Shown: positions 31,553-40,457, numbered from the stretch's first letter. The stretch is 64,000 nucleotides of DNA from Sva-07 sp963728195 (GCA_963728195.1 CAVSIX010000017.1:245548-309547), one strand, 5' to 3'. A program made the numbers and translations. Notes: generated by a model not told the origin, from the letters alone.

Positions 31553-32731
31553 TCACGACGATTTCTTGGACGAATTGGGGCGTGAGGACTTCGAGGACTT
31601 CTTCGCCTTGGCCTTGTTGGCCTGTGCCTCTTGCCGTGACGGTGTCGGACGGCCCTTCGCACCCGACGACGGTGTCGGTCGGTTCTTCGGAGGGGTCACC
31701 CGTTTGCTGGTCGACGCCCCACCCGTCGTTCCAGCATCCTTGCTGGCGCCCTTTGCCGGCTTCGGATCCTTGCCGGACGTGGGCTTCTTGGCACCAGCGG
31801 TGCCCTTGCCATCCGGCGTCGGGCCCGCCAGGTCACGCTTGGCCTGCGCGAAGAATCCTCCGCCGCCGCCATCGGGATTCTTCTTGGCTTCCTCACGGGC
31901 GGCCTCGCCGGCGCGCTGGGCCTGACGGCCGAGCGACTCGTCGTGGCCGTAGAAGGCGCGGGTGATGTAAGCCTGCTGGAGGATGCGGAAGATCGTCTGG
32001 AAGATGTAGTAGACGACGAGCGCTGCGAGGAAGAAGATCTGGAACACGGCGAAGAACACCGGTAGGTACTGCATCAACTTCTGCTGGCCGACCGACATCG
32101 TGGGGCTGATCGACGCCCGAGCCGCGACCATGCGCTGCTGGACGAAGTACAACCCGCCCAACAGGGCGACCAACAACACGTAGACGATGCCGTTCGTGAA
32201 CCCGTCGGCGACCGCCTCGGCAGCGGACTTCGACAGGTCGAGGCCGAGCGACATGATCGAGTGCTCGCCGAACAGCGACTTGTACAGCGCCGAGTCGATC
32301 GCGAGGTAGCGCGGGATGAATCCCGGATCGGCGATCTCGTCGGGACGGTTGAACGCTCCCCACACCGCATCGGCGACGGGCTGGGCCGCCCCGCGCGGCG
32401 TGTATGCCATGCCGCGCAACACGCGGAACATGATGTAGAACACCGGGGCTTGCGCCACCAGTGGCAGACACGAGGCCATCGGATTGACCTTGTGCTCCTG
32501 GTAGAGCTTCATCATCTCTTCGTTGAGCTTGGTGCGGTCGTTGCGGTACTCGTTCTGCAGCTTGCGCATCTCGGGCGCCAACTTCTGCATCTCGAGCATG
32601 CCCTTGGTGCTCTTGAGCGTCAGCGGGGTGGTGATCGCCATCACGACGGCGGCGATCATCGCGATGGCGATGATGTAACTGCTGGTCAGACCGTAGAACC
32701 ACGACAGTAGGGCGGCAGGAATCTCGAACAT
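31553..32731 (-). CDS. yidC: Membrane protein insertase YidC
   Basis: YidC (392 aa) inserts and folds membrane proteins, alone or with SecYEG. It starts directly with a TM helix (WFYGLTSSYIIAIAMIAAVVMA), without the periplasmic P1 domain, as is usual in Gram-positives. LTLKSTKGMLEMQKLAPEM forms the cytoplasmic coiled hairpin, and further TM helices follow in LPLVAQAPVFYIMFRVL and LPVFFAVFQIFFLAALVVYY. The last 110 residues are a Lys/Ser/Pro-rich tail (ending NSSKKSS), probably a ribosome-contacting extension. The ATG at 32731 lies four bases after the yidD stop; 32755 is an alternative. Confidence 0.94.
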   Translation of the reverse strand: MFEIPAALLSWFYGLTSSYIIAIAMIAAVVMAITTPLTLKSTKGMLEMQKLAPEMRKLQNEYRNDRTKLNEEMMKLYQEHKVNPMASCLPLVAQAPVFYIMFRVLRGMAYTPRGAAQPVADAVWGAFNRPDEIADPGFIPRYLAIDSALYKSLFGEHSIMSLGLDLSKSAAEAVADGFTNGIVYVLLVALLGGLYFVQQRMVAARASISPTMSVGQQKLMQYLPVFFAVFQIFFLAALVVYYIFQTIFRILQQAYITRAFYGHDESLGRQAQRAGEAAREEAKKNPDGGGGGFFAQAKRDLAGPTPDGKGTAGAKKPTSGKDPKPAKGASKDAGTTGGASTSKRVTPPKNRPTPSSGAKGRPTPSRQEAQANKAKAKKSSKSSRPNSSKKSS

Positions 32732-32735
32732 CGAC

Positions 32736-33032
32736 TCAGTCGACCTCTCCGACATCGGGGGACGGCGCGAACGGAAGGCCGGCGCCTGAGGGGCCGGCGC
32801 CTGCGCCGGGCACCGGTTCGGGGACGGGATCGAAGCCGCTCGGTCCGAAGGGGCGGCAACGCAACAGGCGAGTGAACGTCAGCCAACCGCCGCGTGCGGT
32901 GCCGTGGTGCTCGAATGCCTCGTGGGCGTAATTCGAACACGTGGGAAAGAAGCGACACGGCGAGGGCCGGCCGGCGAATGCGCGCTGGTAGGCCTCGATC
33001 CACGACAGCGCCCGACGCTGGGACCAGGTCAT
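32736..33032 (-). CDS. yidD: Membrane protein insertion efficiency factor YidD
   Basis: A 98-residue YidD protein with the family motif ALSWIEAYQRAF, then CRFFPTCSNYAHEAFEHHG and LTFTRLLRCRPFGPSGFDPVP. The three conserved Cys are present. It assists YidC. The tail (about 25 residues, Gly/Ala/Pro-rich) is longer than in E. coli. The ATG overlaps the rnpA stop (ATGA). Confidence 0.92.
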   Translation of the reverse strand: MTWSQRRALSWIEAYQRAFAGRPSPCRFFPTCSNYAHEAFEHHGTARGGWLTFTRLLRCRPFGPSGFDPVPEPVPGAGAGPSGAGLPFAPSPDVGEVD

Positions 33033-33364
33033 CCCGGCACGCTCTGGTGTCGCTGCACCTTCGAGATCAGCGACGACGCCATCCGTTGCAGCTCGGCGAA
33101 CGTGTGTTCGGATGCGTGAGGTCGGACGCCGACGAGGTAGAGCCCCGGCGGGACGTCGCACTCGGCCAGCACCGCACGGAGACGACGCCGGAGCCGATTG
33201 CGTGACACGGCCGAACCGACGGCGCGACCGATGGCGAATGCCACCTGAGGCGGAACCAGGTCGGGATCGAGGACGAACGAACACCACAGCGAATCAGTCC
33301 GGACGCGGACCCCCTCTCGCCGGAGGCGGACGAAGGCGTCGCGTTCGCGGACCCGGTCGATCAA
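33029..33364 (-). CDS. rnpA: Ribonuclease P protein component
   Basis: The protein subunit of RNase P (111 aa), which helps the catalytic RNA trim tRNA 5' ends. The RNR motif is in SAVSRNRLRRRLRAVL, preceded by VAFAIGRAVG; LIDRVRERDAFVRLRREG is the N-terminal helix. The start is a TTG overlapping the rpmH stop as TTGA (33361-33364), supported by family alignment and by the absence of ATG or GTG nearby. It continues as an overlap into yidD. Confidence 0.92.
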   Translation of the reverse strand: MIDRVRERDAFVRLRREGVRVRTDSLWCSFVLDPDLVPPQVAFAIGRAVGSAVSRNRLRRRLRAVLAECDVPPGLYLVGVRPHASEHTFAELQRMASSLISKVQRHQSVPG

Positions 33365-33495
33365 GCGGAGAGTCGGGCCCGGCCCTTGGCCCGGCGGGAC
33401 TTCAGCACGGCGCGACCGGCGCGGGTGCTCATGCGCGCACGGAAACCATGCTTGCGGGCTCGGCGGCGGTTGTTGGGCTGATAGGTACGCTTCAC
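33361..33495 (-). CDS. rpmH: 50S ribosomal protein L34
   Basis: A 44-residue basic protein, KRTYQPNNRRRARKHGFR then STRAGRAVLKSRRAKGR, the standard L34 sequence. It begins with a GTG at 33495 preceded by CCGGAG. Upstream is a leader of about 80 bases after a minus-strand TAGCCT (33580-33585), containing a 7-bp hairpin (33535-33541 with 33555-33561) before the ribosome-binding site. It leads the rpmH-rnpA-yidD-yidC-jag-rsmG operon, divergent from dnaA. Confidence 0.96.
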   Translation of the reverse strand: MKRTYQPNNRRRARKHGFRARMSTRAGRAVLKSRRAKGRARLSA

Positions 33496-33833
33496 GGCTG
33501 ACTCCGGACGGTTCGAGGCAAATCATGTTCCGCCGACGAGCACCACGAGAGGCGGCTCGTCACACAGACTGACCTGGCAAGGCTAGAGGCGCCCGTGCAC
33601 CAGCGCCAACCATCGCTGTCAAACCACAGCGGTGTAAGTTGTCCACAGGACGTCGTTCCTACCAACACACCAGCGTGCGCATGGTGTTGACGTAAGCGAT
33701 GACAGCGGATCGGCCAAGTTTTCGCATTCGATCATGCGTGCTAGGTTCGCTCTCCCGCAGTCGGTCCGGAACATGTCCACATCTTGTGGACAACGGTGTG
33801 GACCACTGTCGACGACGATCGGGAGACCTACAG
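33496..33833. other. oriC: Intergenic DnaA-box region between rpmH and dnaA
   Basis: About 338 bases with DnaA boxes TTGTCCACA (33639-33647, perfect), ATGTCCACA (33773-33781), TGTGGACAA (33785-33793, perfect) and TGTGGACCA (33797-33805). The last three are closely spaced with mixed orientation, overlapping the dnaA leader, so they may autoregulate dnaA. TAGGTT at 33742-33747 is a candidate dnaA -10 element. Together with the dnaA-dnaN region it probably makes a bipartite origin. Confidence 0.75.
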
Positions 33834-35258
33834 GTGACAGACAGCGCAGACGTGTGGACCCAGGTGACCTTGTCGCTTCGGTCGCAACTCGCCGAATCGG
33901 TCTGGTTCTCCACCTTCCAGGACGTGTCCCCGCTGCCGTCCGACGGCGACACACTCCGGTTGCTCGCACCGAGCGCCTACGTGCGCGACCGGATCATGAG
34001 CCGCTACCTGCCGCTCGTGACCGAGGCGCTGCAGGACGCCAACGAAGGTCACCGCTCCGTCGAGATCGACGTCGACGTGGCCGGCGACATGTCGGCACTC
34101 GACGACGTCGAGACGGTCCCTGACGCATTCGCGTCCACGAATTCGTTCGACACCGTCGCCGAGTCGCCCGGCGGGCGCTCACCGTCGACGAGCACCGATG
34201 GCCGCCACGACACCACCAGATCGCTGCTGCTCGACGAAGCCGGGCTCAACCCCCGCTACACGTTCGAGACGTTCGTGAAGGGCGCCTCCAACCAGTTCGC
34301 GCTCGCCGCCGCACTGCGGGTGGCCGAGACGCCCGCACGCAGCTACAACCCGCTGTTCATCTACGGCTCGGCGGGACTCGGTAAGACCCACCTGCTGCAT
34401 GCGATCGGCCACTACGTCCACTCGAACTACCAGCATCACGAGGTCCGCTACGTCTCGACCGAGACGTTCATGAACGAATACGTCGACGCAATCCGACAGA
34501 ACACGACGAATTCCCTGCGTCGCCGCTATCGGGACATCGACGTGCTGCTCATCGACGACATCCAGTTCATCGCCGGCAAGGAAGGACTTCAGGAGGAGTT
34601 CTTCCACACGTTCAATTCGCTGCACGGCGCCAACAAACAGGTCGTGATCTCCTCCGATCGCATGCCCGACGCCATTCCGACGCTCGAGGAGCGCCTGCGT
34701 GGTCGGTTCAAGTGGGGCCTGATCACCGACATCCAGCCACCCGACCTCGAGACCCGTCTCGCCATCCTGCGCAACAAGTCCGAGCGCGACCGTGTCCTCG
34801 TCCCCGATGAAACCCTCGAATTCATCGCCACCAACATCGCCACCAACATTCGCGAGCTCGAAGGCGCGCTCATCCGCGTGACCGCGTTCGCCAGCCTCAA
34901 CCAGGTCCCGATCACCACCGATCTCGCACAGACACAGCTCGCCGACCTGCTCAACGACAGCAAACCCAAGGCCCGCACCGACGACGAGCTCCTCGCCGAC
35001 ATCGCCGCCATCCTCAAGTTCCCCGTCGAGGACCTGAAGGGCCGCAGCCGTCAGCGTCCACTGGTCACCGCCCGCCAGATCGCCATGTACGTGTTCCGCG
35101 AGCTCACCGACCTCAGCTACCCGGCGATCGCCCGGTTGTTCGGTGGCCGCGACCACACGACGGTGATCCACGCCAACGAGAAGATCCAACGGCTGATGAG
35201 CGAGCGCAAGCAGATCTACGACCAGGTCACCGACCTGCTCCAGCAGCTCAAGGCATGA
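33834..35258 (+). CDS. dnaA: Chromosomal replication initiator DnaA
   Basis: DnaA (474 aa) binds origin boxes as an ATP-dependent oligomer and opens the duplex. Domain I is about residues 1-85 and a short variable linker follows. The AAA+ core starts NPRYTFETFVKGASNQFA, with Walker A YGSAGLGKTHLL (177-188) and Walker B VLLIDDIQFIAGKE. Domain IV ends with the box-reading signature GGRDHTTVIHANEKI. GTG 33834 follows GGGAG with eight-base spacing. Confidence 0.97.
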   Translation: MTDSADVWTQVTLSLRSQLAESVWFSTFQDVSPLPSDGDTLRLLAPSAYVRDRIMSRYLPLVTEALQDANEGHRSVEIDVDVAGDMSALDDVETVPDAFASTNSFDTVAESPGGRSPSTSTDGRHDTTRSLLLDEAGLNPRYTFETFVKGASNQFALAAALRVAETPARSYNPLFIYGSAGLGKTHLLHAIGHYVHSNYQHHEVRYVSTETFMNEYVDAIRQNTTNSLRRRYRDIDVLLIDDIQFIAGKEGLQEEFFHTFNSLHGANKQVVISSDRMPDAIPTLEERLRGRFKWGLITDIQPPDLETRLAILRNKSERDRVLVPDETLEFIATNIATNIRELEGALIRVTAFASLNQVPITTDLAQTQLADLLNDSKPKARTDDELLADIAAILKFPVEDLKGRSRQRPLVTARQIAMYVFRELTDLSYPAIARLFGGRDHTTVIHANEKIQRLMSERKQIYDQVTDLLQQLKA

Positions 35259-35511
35259 GACACCACGCCGAACGACATGGGACGAACAACATTGGGGACG
35301 AGACCGGGACAACCCGGTCGCGTCGGTGGACATCGCGAGGTTGTCCACCGGAGCACATCGGTGGAATTCGCGCGGTGGGGATCACCCGCCCATCCCGTGT
35401 GGACGCCGGTAGCCGCCCTACGCTGCACGAACGCGTGGTTGTCCCCAATCCACAGCACCTACTACTGACATTGAACATTGAGACATCCCTGCATGAGGAG
35501 AAGTGCCCACT
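35259..35511. other. oriC: Probable oriC core between dnaA and dnaN
   Basis: About 250 bases with DnaA-box-like motifs TTGTCCACC (35341-35349), TGTGGACGC (35398-35406), TTGTCCCCA (35439-35447) and CAATCCACA (35446-35454), followed by a locally more AT-rich stretch before dnaN. In mycobacteria and streptomycetes oriC lies in this same interval. TACGCT at 35419-35424 may be a dnaN -10. The boxes are degenerate, so the strength of each is uncertain. Confidence 0.7.
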
Positions 35512-36606
35512 GTGAAGTTTCGTTGCGAACGTGATGTGCTGGCCGACGCCGTCGGCTCTGCTGGGCGAGCGGCGACGAACCGCACCGGCACGCTGCCGGT
35601 CCTCGCCGGGGTGCGCATGGAGGTCGCCGGCGATCGCCTGACGGTCACCGGCACCGACTTGGAGTTGACGATCCGTCTCAGCGTCGACGTCGGCGGTGAA
35701 CGTGACGGTGCCGCAGTCGTGCCGGCACGACTCGTCGGCGACATCGTCAAGGCCCTCCCGGCGGGAGCCGTGCACGTCGAGCTCCGAGACGAGGAGATGT
35801 CGATCAGTGCCGGGCGTTCGCAGTTCTCCGTTCGCCCGCTGTCGCTCGACGACTATCCGAGCCAGGCCGAGCCGGCCGCCGACCCGGTCACGCTGCCGGC
35901 CGAGGCGATGGCCGATGCGCTGCGCCAGGTGGTGCGCGCCGCATCGACCGACGACGCGCGCGCCGTGTTGACCGGCGTGTTGCTCGCCTCGGACGACGAT
36001 GGTCTACGCATGGTCGCCACCGACTCCTACCGACTCGCTGTCCGCGATCTTCCCGACACCGGTGTGTTGGCGTCCGGGCAGAAGGTGCTCATTCCGGGAC
36101 GCGCCCTCAACGAGCTGCAACGTCTCCTCGGCGACGTCGAGGAGCTCCAGGTTCGCCTCGGCGACCGGGAAGCCACGTTCGAAGCCGGAGGCACGCGGCT
36201 GAGCACGCGGCTGATCGAAGGCGAATTTCCGAACTACCGCAACCTGCTTCCGTCGAGCTATCCGAACCTGCTCACCGTCGGCAAGGCAGCGATGCTCGAG
36301 GCGATCCGCCGTGTCAAGATCCTCGCCCAGGACTCCACGCCGGTCCGCTTGACCCTCGGTGGCGACACCGTCCAGATCACGGCGATCACCCAGGACGTCG
36401 GCAACGCCGCTGAGGAGATCGACGCCAGCTACGACGGCGCCGAGATGACCGTCGCCTTCAATCCGGACTATCTCGCAGCCGGCATCGACGCAATCGACAG
36501 CGACGACGTCACGCTCGCCACCATGGACCCGATGAAGCCGGCGGTCCTGCGCGGCGTCGGGCGCGAGGACTACCTGTACCTGCTGATGCCCGTACGGGTT
36601 CCGTAG
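35512..36606 (+). CDS. dnaN: DNA polymerase III sliding clamp (beta subunit)
   Basis: The 364-residue beta clamp tethers the polymerase to DNA. It starts MKFRCERDVLADAV and shows three tandem clamp domains (about 1-120, 125-245, 250-364), with RPLSLDDYPSQAEP in the first, ATDSYRLAVRD in the second, and PMKPAVLRGVGREDYLYLLMPVRV at the C-terminus. Two GTGs compete, 35503 and 35512. I prefer 35512, which gives the family's usual MKF start 11 bases after AGGAG; 35503 would be only two bases from it. Confidence 0.96.
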   Translation: MKFRCERDVLADAVGSAGRAATNRTGTLPVLAGVRMEVAGDRLTVTGTDLELTIRLSVDVGGERDGAAVVPARLVGDIVKALPAGAVHVELRDEEMSISAGRSQFSVRPLSLDDYPSQAEPAADPVTLPAEAMADALRQVVRAASTDDARAVLTGVLLASDDDGLRMVATDSYRLAVRDLPDTGVLASGQKVLIPGRALNELQRLLGDVEELQVRLGDREATFEAGGTRLSTRLIEGEFPNYRNLLPSSYPNLLTVGKAAMLEAIRRVKILAQDSTPVRLTLGGDTVQITAITQDVGNAAEEIDASYDGAEMTVAFNPDYLAAGIDAIDSDDVTLATMDPMKPAVLRGVGREDYLYLLMPVRVP

Positions 36607-36749
36607 TAGCTAGCGAAGCCTCACGACGACTCTGTGCACGACGATCGGTGTTCCCTGACGTTCGTGCGCAAGTTCGGGTGATCCGTCCCACTCAGATCTG
36701 TACGCAAACGTGGGGGAGGGCTGCAGGTCTGTGAGACTGCGAATTCGTC

Positions 36750-37841
36750 ATGATCGTGTCGCATCTCGAGCTCGTCGACTTCAGGAACTACGTGTCCGGG
36801 ACCTTCGAGCTGACGTCGGGAACCACCGCGGTGATCGGCGACAACGGGCAGGGAAAGACCAACCTCGCCGAAGCGCTTGCCTTCCTCGCCACGCTCAGCA
36901 GCTTCAGGGCGGTTCCCGGTGACGCCCTGGTACGCGTCGGCGCCGGCACAGCGGTGATTCGCGCCACCGTGGTCGACGACGACCAACGCAAGAGCCTGAT
37001 CGAGATCGAACTCGCCGCTGCCGGTCGCAATCGTGTCCAGGTCAACCGGCAGCGACTGCAGCGCGTGCGCGATCTGGTCGGCACCGTGCGCGTCACCGTG
37101 TTCTCGCCCGATGATCTGATCCTCGTCAAAGGAGGTCCGGGGGATCGACGGCGTTTCCTCGACGACACGCTCGTCGCACTCGCTGCCAAGTACGACAGCG
37201 TGCGCCTCGAGATCGATCGCATCGTCCGCCAGCGCAACAGCCTGCTCAAACAGGCCGGTGGTCGACTCTCCGAGGAGATCGAGGTCACGCTCGACGTGTG
37301 GGACGCCAAGTTCGCCGACATCGCCGACCAGTTCGGTTATGCCCGCGCCACCCTCGTGTCGCGGCTCACCCCGATGGTGCAGGAGGCCTACGAGCAGCTG
37401 GCTGGAGCACCGACATCGATCGAGCTCGTCTACGAACCGCAGTGGCGCCTCGGTGGGCTCGGGCCTGCACTCACCGAGGCTCGTGCCACCGACGTGCGGC
37501 GCGGCGTCAGCACGGTTGGCCCGCACCGCGACGAGCTGCACCTGTCGATCGGCGGGCTTCCCAGCCGTACGCACGCCTCTCAGGGAGAACAGCGCACGCT
37601 CGCACTCGCGCTGCGTCTCGCCGGTCACCGCCTCGTCACCGAACGGACCGGTTCTGCGCCGGTGCTCGTGCTCGACGACGTCCTCTCGGAACTCGACGAT
37701 CACCGCGCGACGGCACTGCTCGATCACCTGCCCGCCGGTCAGGTGATCATCACCACGGCGAGCGAGCTGCCACCCGCCGCCCGCGCCGACCGAATCCTGC
37801 GCATCGAGGCCGGCCGGGTGATCGATGCCGCTCAGCGATGA
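36750..37841 (+). CDS. recF: DNA repair ATPase RecF
   Basis: RecF (363 aa) is an SMC-like ABC ATPase that helps load RecA at gaps. It starts IVSHLELVDFRNY. Walker A GDNGQGKT lies at about 30-37, HASQGEQRTLALALRLA is the signature motif, and VLVLDDVLSELDDHR is Walker B with the D-loop. Length is typical. Its TGA lies inside the left arm of a 38-bp palindrome that follows. The 143-base gap after dnaN holds no recognisable feature. Confidence 0.95.
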   Translation: MIVSHLELVDFRNYVSGTFELTSGTTAVIGDNGQGKTNLAEALAFLATLSSFRAVPGDALVRVGAGTAVIRATVVDDDQRKSLIEIELAAAGRNRVQVNRQRLQRVRDLVGTVRVTVFSPDDLILVKGGPGDRRRFLDDTLVALAAKYDSVRLEIDRIVRQRNSLLKQAGGRLSEEIEVTLDVWDAKFADIADQFGYARATLVSRLTPMVQEAYEQLAGAPTSIELVYEPQWRLGGLGPALTEARATDVRRGVSTVGPHRDELHLSIGGLPSRTHASQGEQRTLALALRLAGHRLVTERTGSAPVLVLDDVLSELDDHRATALLDHLPAGQVIITTASELPPAARADRILRIEAGRVIDAAQR

Positions 37842-37874
37842 GCGAAACGCCGGTATCTGGTCGGTTCGCTCATC
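37837..37874. repeat. 38-bp REP-like palindrome, copy 3
   Basis: Same element as at 13105 and 13176, with one centre change (TATCT for TATCC) relative to copy 2. It begins inside the last codons of recF and may serve as its terminator. Confidence 0.8.
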
Positions 37875-37912
37875 GCAGGCGGTGACCGGGTGAGTGGCGC
37901 AGCCGCGAGCAG

Positions 37913-37918
37913 TACGGT
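37913..37918 (+). promoter_or_regulatory. -10-like hexamer for dciA
   Basis: TACGGT six bases before the GTG at 37925; leaderless layout, inferred. Confidence 0.5.
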
Positions 37919-37924
37919 GGCAGC

Positions 37925-38221
37925 GTGTCCGACCCGGTGCCGATCTCGAGATCGCTCGACTCGATCATGAAGTCGTTGCGCGGCACCGATCGGATCCAGA
38001 TCGGTGGGGTGTTCGGTCGCTGGGACGATGCCGTCGGACCCACTGTCGCCGCTCACGTCCGGCCGGTGCGGCTCGACCAGGGCGTGCTCACCGTCGAGAC
38101 CGACGAGGCGGCCTGGGCCACCCAGGTGAAGTTCCTCGCCGGCACGATCACCACGCGTCTCGCGGAGGTCGCAGGCGTCGAGATCGAGCGGATCGAGGTC
38201 CGCGTGGGGCCCCGTCGGTGA
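37925..38221 (+). CDS. dciA: DUF721/DciA family protein
   Basis: A 98-residue DUF721 protein. RSLDSIMKSLRG and IGGVFGRWDDAVGPTVAAHVRPVRLDQGVLTVETDEAAWATQ is split over the typical fold: a KH-like domain with the W..AVG..VA.H.. pattern. DciA loads the DnaB helicase in bacteria lacking DnaC or DnaI. Position between recF and gyrB is conserved in actinobacteria. GTG 37925 is supported by a -10-like TACGGT six bases upstream. Confidence 0.87.
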   Translation: MSDPVPISRSLDSIMKSLRGTDRIQIGGVFGRWDDAVGPTVAAHVRPVRLDQGVLTVETDEAAWATQVKFLAGTITTRLAEVAGVEIERIEVRVGPRR

Positions 38222-38283
38222 CACGATCGGACCCGTGGAACCGGCCCGGCCTCCCCGACTCCGTGACACCCCGCTGGTAGGCT

Positions 38284-38426
38284 GTCAGTACTCGCGAACC
38301 AGCGTGGGCGCTGGTTGAACCCCCGGTCGAATCGCCGGGACCTCAACCGGCCGACCGTGCTGAGCGCCAAGAACAACATGCCACCGCCGGCATGTCCGCC
38401 AGACAGCCAGAAGTATCGAGGTACGA
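38284..38426 (+). ncRNA. Candidate structured leader of gyrB mRNA
   Basis: A TAGGCT (38278-38283) could start transcription here. The 143-base leader contains AACCAGCG-TGGG-CGCTGGTT (38297-38316, perfect 8-bp stem), a CCCGG/CCGGG stem near 38322-38340, and ACATGCC-ACCGCC-GGCATGT (38376-38395, perfect 7-bp stem), ending in GAGG just before the GTG. A cis-regulatory RNA is inference from the stems. Confidence 0.4.
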
Positions 38427-40457
38427 GTGTCCAGCGACACCGAAGCAGCATCGACCGACGTCTCCGAGACCGCACCGGTTGCGGCCCGGAGGAAGCCGAA
38501 CTCGACCAATTCCGCCACCACGACCGCCGCGTACGACGCCAAGGCCATCCAGGTCCTCGAGGGCCTCGATCCGGTGCGCAAGCGCCCGGGCATGTACATC
38601 GGTTCGACCGGTCTGCAAGGTCTGCACCACCTGATCTGGGAAGTCGTCGACAACTCCGTCGACGAGGCGATGGCCGGGCATTGCGACCGCATCGGCGTCA
38701 CGCTGCTCGCCGACGGCGGCTGTCAGGTCGACGACAACGGCCGCGGCATCCCGGTCGACCCGTTCACCTCCGGCGAGCACAAGGGCAAGAGCGCCGCCGA
38801 GGTGGTGCTCACCGTGCTGCATGCCGGCGGCAAGTTCGGCGGCGACGGCTACAAGGTGTCCGGTGGCCTCCACGGCGTCGGCGTCTCGGTGGTCAACGCA
38901 CTGTCGGAGCGCCTCGTCATCGAGGTCGACCGCGCCGGCAAGCACTACCGCCAGGAATATGCCAAGGGTGGCAAGCCCCAGGGCAAGATGGCCGTGGTCG
39001 GCGACACCCCCAAGCGCGGCCGCGCCACCGGAACCACGATCAGCTTCTGGCCCGATCCCACGATCTTCGCGGCCGAGGGCGTCGAGTTCGTCGCACGCAC
39101 CGTCCTGGAACGCCTCCAGACGATGGCGTTCCTCAACCGTGGCCTCATCATCGCCTTCGACGACCAGCGTGAGGGCCGCGAGCAGCACGTCGAGTACCAA
39201 TACAAGGGCGGCATCGTCGACTTCGTCAAGCACCTCAACGCCACCAAGGAGCCGTTGTTCTCCAAGGTCTGCCAGTTCGAGGACGAGGACGAGGCCGATG
39301 GCCAGATGCTCGACATCGCCATGCAGTGGAACACCGGCTACTACGAGGGCATCCACGGCTACGCCAACGGCATCTCCACCATCGAAGGTGGCATGCACGT
39401 CGAGGGCTTCAAGACCGCGCTCACGTCGGTGATCAACAAGTACGCCCGCGCCAAGAACCTGCTCAAGGAGAAGGACCCGAACCTCACCGGCGAGGACATC
39501 CGCGAGGGCATCACCGCCATCGTGTCCGTCAAGCTCCGCGAGCCGCAGTTCGAGGGCCAGACCAAGGCCAAGCTCGGCAACGTGCCGATGCGGTCGTTCG
39601 TCCAGAAGGCGACCAACGAGCGCATGGCCGAATGGCTCGAGGAGAACCCCACGGAGGCCAACAAGGTCGTCAAGAAGGGCCTCGCCGCAGCGCAGGCCCG
39701 CGTGGCGGCGAAGAATGCCCGTAACGCCATCCGCCGCAAGACGGCCCTGTCCGGCGCGGGCATGCCCGACAAGTTGAAGGACTGCTCCTCGAAGAACGCC
39801 GACGAGTCCGAACTGTTCATCGTCGAGGGTGACTCCGCCGGCGGTACCGCCGTCGACGCCCGCGACCCGCGCACGCAGGCGATCCTGCCGATCCGCGGCA
39901 AGATCCTCAACGTCGAACGCGCCCGCATCGACAAGATGCTCAAGAACAACGAGATCCAGGCGCTGATCACCGCCATCGGCGCCGGCGTCGGCGACGAGTT
40001 CGACGTCACCAAGGCCCGCTACCACAAGGTGATCTGCCTGGCCGACGCCGATGTCGACGGCAGCCACATCCGCACCCTGCTGCTCACGTTCTTCTTCCGC
40101 CAGATGCGCGAGATGGTCGAAGCCGGTTACTGCTACATCGCCCAGCCGCCGCTGTACTCCACCGAGGTCGGCAAGGAGAAGGTGTACCTCAAAGACGACG
40201 TCGCCAAGGCGGCGTTCCTCGAGGACCGGCCGAACCACAAGAAGGCCTTCCAGCGCTTGAAGGGCCTCGGCGAGATGGACTGGGAGGAACTGCGCACCAC
40301 CACGATGCTCGACGGCACCCGCACGCTGTTGCAGGTCACCGTCGAAGAGGCCGCACTCGCCGACGAGATCACCTCGGTGCTGATGGGCGACGACGTCCCG
40401 GCACGCCGCGAGTTCATCACCACCAACGCCCGCGATGTCCGCAACCTCGACTTCTGA
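38427..40457 (+). CDS. gyrB: DNA gyrase subunit B
   Basis: GyrB (676 aa) is the ATPase half of gyrase, which puts negative supercoils into DNA. The GHKL domain shows RPGMYIGSTGLQGLHHLI and VVDNSVDEAMAG, then GGLHGVGVSVVNALS. The TOPRIM domain has LFIVEGDSAGGTA, LPIRGKILNVE and CLADADVDGSHIRTLLLTF. The GTG at 38427 follows GAGG five bases upstream; the first 35 residues are a disordered Ser/Thr/Ala extension. It is cotranscribed with gyrA 31 bases downstream. Confidence 0.97.
   Translation: MSSDTEAASTDVSETAPVAARRKPNSTNSATTTAAYDAKAIQVLEGLDPVRKRPGMYIGSTGLQGLHHLIWEVVDNSVDEAMAGHCDRIGVTLLADGGCQVDDNGRGIPVDPFTSGEHKGKSAAEVVLTVLHAGGKFGGDGYKVSGGLHGVGVSVVNALSERLVIEVDRAGKHYRQEYAKGGKPQGKMAVVGDTPKRGRATGTTISFWPDPTIFAAEGVEFVARTVLERLQTMAFLNRGLIIAFDDQREGREQHVEYQYKGGIVDFVKHLNATKEPLFSKVCQFEDEDEADGQMLDIAMQWNTGYYEGIHGYANGISTIEGGMHVEGFKTALTSVINKYARAKNLLKEKDPNLTGEDIREGITAIVSVKLREPQFEGQTKAKLGNVPMRSFVQKATNERMAEWLEENPTEANKVVKKGLAAAQARVAAKNARNAIRRKTALSGAGMPDKLKDCSSKNADESELFIVEGDSAGGTAVDARDPRTQAILPIRGKILNVERARIDKMLKNNEIQALITAIGAGVGDEFDVTKARYHKVICLADADVDGSHIRTLLLTFFFRQMREMVEAGYCYIAQPPLYSTEVGKEKVYLKDDVAKAAFLEDRPNHKKAFQRLKGLGEMDWEELRTTTMLDGTRTLLQVTVEEAALADEITSVLMGDDVPARREFITTNARDVRNLDF

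Noticed and set aside
33648..33663. GACGTCGTTCC similar to half of the diiron operator
   Set aside because: No left half arm, so there is no palindrome; chance similarity.
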